A stretch of DNA of 64,000 bases, taken from positions 874,566 through 938,565 of the forward strand of contig VZSF01001520.1 in assembly GCA_013398295.1 (NCBI GenBank), read 5' to 3'. Both the position numbers and the translations under genes were made by a program. Under the pieces are notes generated by a model. It had not been told where the DNA came from and did no database searches. It worked only from the letters and a program-made list of their open reading frames with translations. This stretch comes from Chionis minor (taxonomy: Eukaryota; Chordata; Aves; Charadriiformes; Chionididae). Positions 24,201 to 64,000 of this stretch are shown here, piece after piece (the stretch's first letter is position 1; each line of letters starts with the position of its first letter).

Positions 24201-26419
24201 TAAACCCTGTGGAAATTCCACATCCTTATCTTTTTCTGCAATCTGACAAAGTAAACCATGTCGCTATGAACTTAATAATAACAGAGATTTTGCACTTGAT
24301 AGATTTCTTAAGTTGTATTTCAGAAACAAAATGCTTAGTGGCCATGTACGGAAACATTCCTGTTTTCTAGCAGCAGTATTCAGGGTCAGTTGAATTATAC
24401 TACTGGGATGTATCGGGATTAATCTGGTCTCTTAGCTTTCATGTGAGGGCACAGGTACTTATGCAAGGGTCATGTTAAGAAGAGAGGGCAAAAATTCCAC
24501 ACGGTACATACTCAGGAAGAGGGTTATAGTGAAGCTACATGTTTATACACTTTGTTATATGAAAAATAGGCACCTCTGAGCAAAAGTGAATAAAACAGTC
24601 CTCTAAAACAACCAGGAATCTCCCTTAAACTTTGAAGATCATGTGAATTCATTTGCATTACTATATTCTATTCTATGTTGAAGTTTTTAGTGAAACTTCT
24701 GAAAATTCTGTACTAACCTAAAGTTGACTGTATGGCTGTCTCATGAATCATTATTCTACTGGTTTGCTGTACCATTGACATTCAAATTCAGTTGGCTTGT
24801 TCCTAAAGACATTCCTATTCTTCTAGTTAGGTGAGATACCTCAGGTACCTGCTAAAATAAGGAGTGCTTTAAATTACTTCTTCTACTTGGTGGAGTAATT
24901 GAATTTCTGCCTTCACCATGTAGTGGCATTAATGAAGTAATGCAGTTTTATTAAAAAACTTCTTGTACTGTGTGAAGATGTGTCATAACTTGAATTAAGC
25001 ATATATAAGTATTTTTACCAGCTGCAGAACTTACTTTAGAGCTGAAATGCTTCTGCTTTAAATCTGCTAGTAAGTTTTGCGCTTTTGTGGCACTGTGATT
25101 ACAATCCTGAAATGAGCATTTCATTGGATATATGGTGTCTAGATAACCAGAAAAGAAGATGTCAAGATTTCTGTGACTTGTGTGGGGTAGAGTTCTGCCC
25201 ATGCTAACTCGGGCTCAGGACAGAAATGTCTGCACTGAGTCAGACCAAAGATTCACATAGCCCTGAATCCTGTCTTCGGCAGCAGCTGTAGCAGGTATTT
25301 AGGCTATAAGGACAAATCACCCACCTAATCATGTTTTCTCAGTATAGTCTTCCAGGTTCTGAGAGTCTGTGCCATGGAGGCTTTCCCAGACAAGGGTGGG
25401 AGCTTTTTTTTAGACCTTGATGGCTTTTGCTTTGAATCTGTATTATTGCTTTTTGAGTCAGTTTATCTTCAGTGCCGACAGTATCCAGTGGCATTAAGTT
25501 AAACTGCTTGATTGCAGGCTGACCGAAAACCTTTCTTCTAATGGAAAAGGTTGGTCGAGGACAAGACAATTAAACTAGTCTTTATTAACCCTACATTGCA
25601 ATACTGACTTGGACGTACCTTGAAGTTTGGATCGTGGGTATCATGAATAGTTTCCTGCCAACTAAAAGTGCTCCATCGTTTGGTTGTGGTAAAATTTGAA
25701 CAAGTATTTTGATAATGAAGATGAATTTTCTGGTGAACATTTGCTGAAGATAGATAGTAGTATTTACCCTGAAGGCAATAACTTTTGATTCTTCTTCCTT
25801 ATAGAGTAGTGTGTTCTTTAACCACTAGATATAGAAGTAGTTAGTGAGTTTTTATTTCCTTTGAGAAATTTCCCAGGACTGCAAAGGGTTCTTAAAGGTT
25901 GTTGGGTACGCGGTTTTGTCTGGAATGGTTTGTATTGAAAGTCAGTGTGAGGTAGCCCATCGTGCTTGTGTTAGTTTTAACCTTATTACTAATACATTGT
26001 GGCAGCAAGGGTTGACAGCTAAAGACCTGAGATACGTAGTATATGGTATCTAGCTCAGGCTGAAATTTAAGGAGCTGAATCTTTACTGCTAAAATTATCT
26101 TTGTTAGGTTAACCCTAACACATGTTGCAACCAGATCTTCATTTTGGTATTGGCATCCCCGCTTTCTGGGAAGAAAACCAAGTAATGAAAACAAATATGT
26201 ACACTTTAAAAGAACTGCCTCTGATGACAGAAACTTTTGACTAGGGAAACAGTCTCCAGGTGCTGTTAAGTGTATTTCCAGTTCTGTCTCTGCAGTGGTG
26301 GGGGGGAAGGTGATTGCAGAGCAGAAATTGAAGTTATCCAACAACTTTGAACCTCCCTAATTCTGTCAACATTTTGAGTGCAATAGCTGTAAATAACTAA
26401 GTTACATTTTTCTCTTTAG
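21230..26419 (+). other. KIF1B: KIF1B intron 1, 5.2 kb
   Basis: The first 400 bp belong to the CpG island; the rest is AT-rich. An old interspersed repeat lies at 25215-25570. A 150-codon antisense frame at 25892-26344 has no recognisable domain. The acceptor is TTTCTCTTTAG. Confidence 0.8.
25215..25570 (+). repeat. Old amniote interspersed repeat, family not named
   Basis: Blocks CTGAGTCAGACCAAAG, then ATCCTGTCTTCGGCAG, TCTTCCAGGTTCTGA, ATTGCTTTTTGA and GTGGCATTAAGTT appear in the order known from an abundant repeat of turtle, crocodile and bird genomes (typical phrases: GGTCAGACCAAAGGTCCATC, CAGTATCCTGTC, GTGGCAATGAGTTCCACAG). I recognise the consensus from memory and think it is CR1/L3-like or SINE-like. 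Heavy divergence indicates an ancient insertion. Confidence 0.65.
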
Positions 26420-26502
26420 AAAACACCAACAAGAAGGATAACTTGAAACACTCTTGACCCCTCTTTGCTTTCAATTTCTTGACTGCACTACAAGCAACCA
26501 GA
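26420..26502 (+). other. KIF1B: KIF1B exon 2 5' UTR part
   Basis: Eighty-three bases from the acceptor to the start codon, with no upstream ATG. The start context is CCAGA-ATG-T, with A at -3. Confidence 0.85.
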
Positions 26503-63883
<37,381 letters not shown>

Positions 63884-64000
63884 GTAAAAAATCCTACTTC
63901 TCCTAGCAAAGTATTGCTGAATCTTTCACTTGATAGCTGTCCAGGAATTACTGGTGTTTGAAAGTTTCTCTTACCTCAAGAAAATCATCAGCTTTGACTC

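Noticed and set aside
25892..26344. 150-codon antisense frame in KIF1B intron 1
   Set aside because: No recognisable domain, no splice or promoter support, and AT-rich codon use typical of chance.

Overview
The window is a stretch of vertebrate nuclear genome, almost certainly from a bird. It carries two neighbouring, same-strand genes that I recognise from their protein sequence: the 3' part of UBE4B (a U-box E3/E4 ubiquitin ligase) and the 5' part of KIF1B (a kinesin-3 motor). This order matches the human 1p36.22 neighbourhood. Bird origin is inferred from near-identity to the amniote proteins, compact introns, no Alu/L1/B1-type repeats, a CR1-like tail, an old amniote repeat and many A-runs broken by C blocks. 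The single N at 21308 points to a draft assembly.

Layout. 1-1086 is a UBE4B intron. 1087-15103 holds the last 17 coding exons of UBE4B (756 codons plus stop): the Ufd2 core followed by the C-terminal U-box. A 3' UTR of about 1.2 kb ends at an AATAAA at 16324. About 16.35-20.2 kb is intergenic with no supported gene. A CpG island at about 20.2-21.65 kb contains the KIF1B promoter (five same-orientation ATTGG boxes, an AP-1 site, no clear TATA) and noncoding exon 1. Intron 1 (5.2 kb) carries an old amniote repeat at 25215-25570. The KIF1B start codon is at 26503 in exon 2. A 16.6-kb intron 2 follows, then the rest of the motor domain (43210-52728), the neck and coiled-coil region (53869-59159) and the first part of the FHA domain (62296-63883). 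The gene continues beyond the window. Every listed exon joins in frame, with a conserved protein across each junction.

How the genes work. UBE4B adds or extends ubiquitin chains. KIF1B carries mitochondria or synaptic-vesicle precursors along axonal microtubules. They are neighbours, but nothing in the sequence shows joint regulation beyond head-to-tail order.

The most interesting content is alternative-splicing potential in KIF1B. An 18-bp microexon adds six residues next to the lysine-rich K-loop. Two homologous 63-bp, phase-0 cassette exons (60362-60424 and 61720-61782) sit between the last coiled-coil exon and the first FHA exon, and the second repeats the GVFSPKK end of the preceding constitutive exon. 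A possible stop-containing exon follows at 61897. UBE4B has a GC-AG intron just before its U-box exon.
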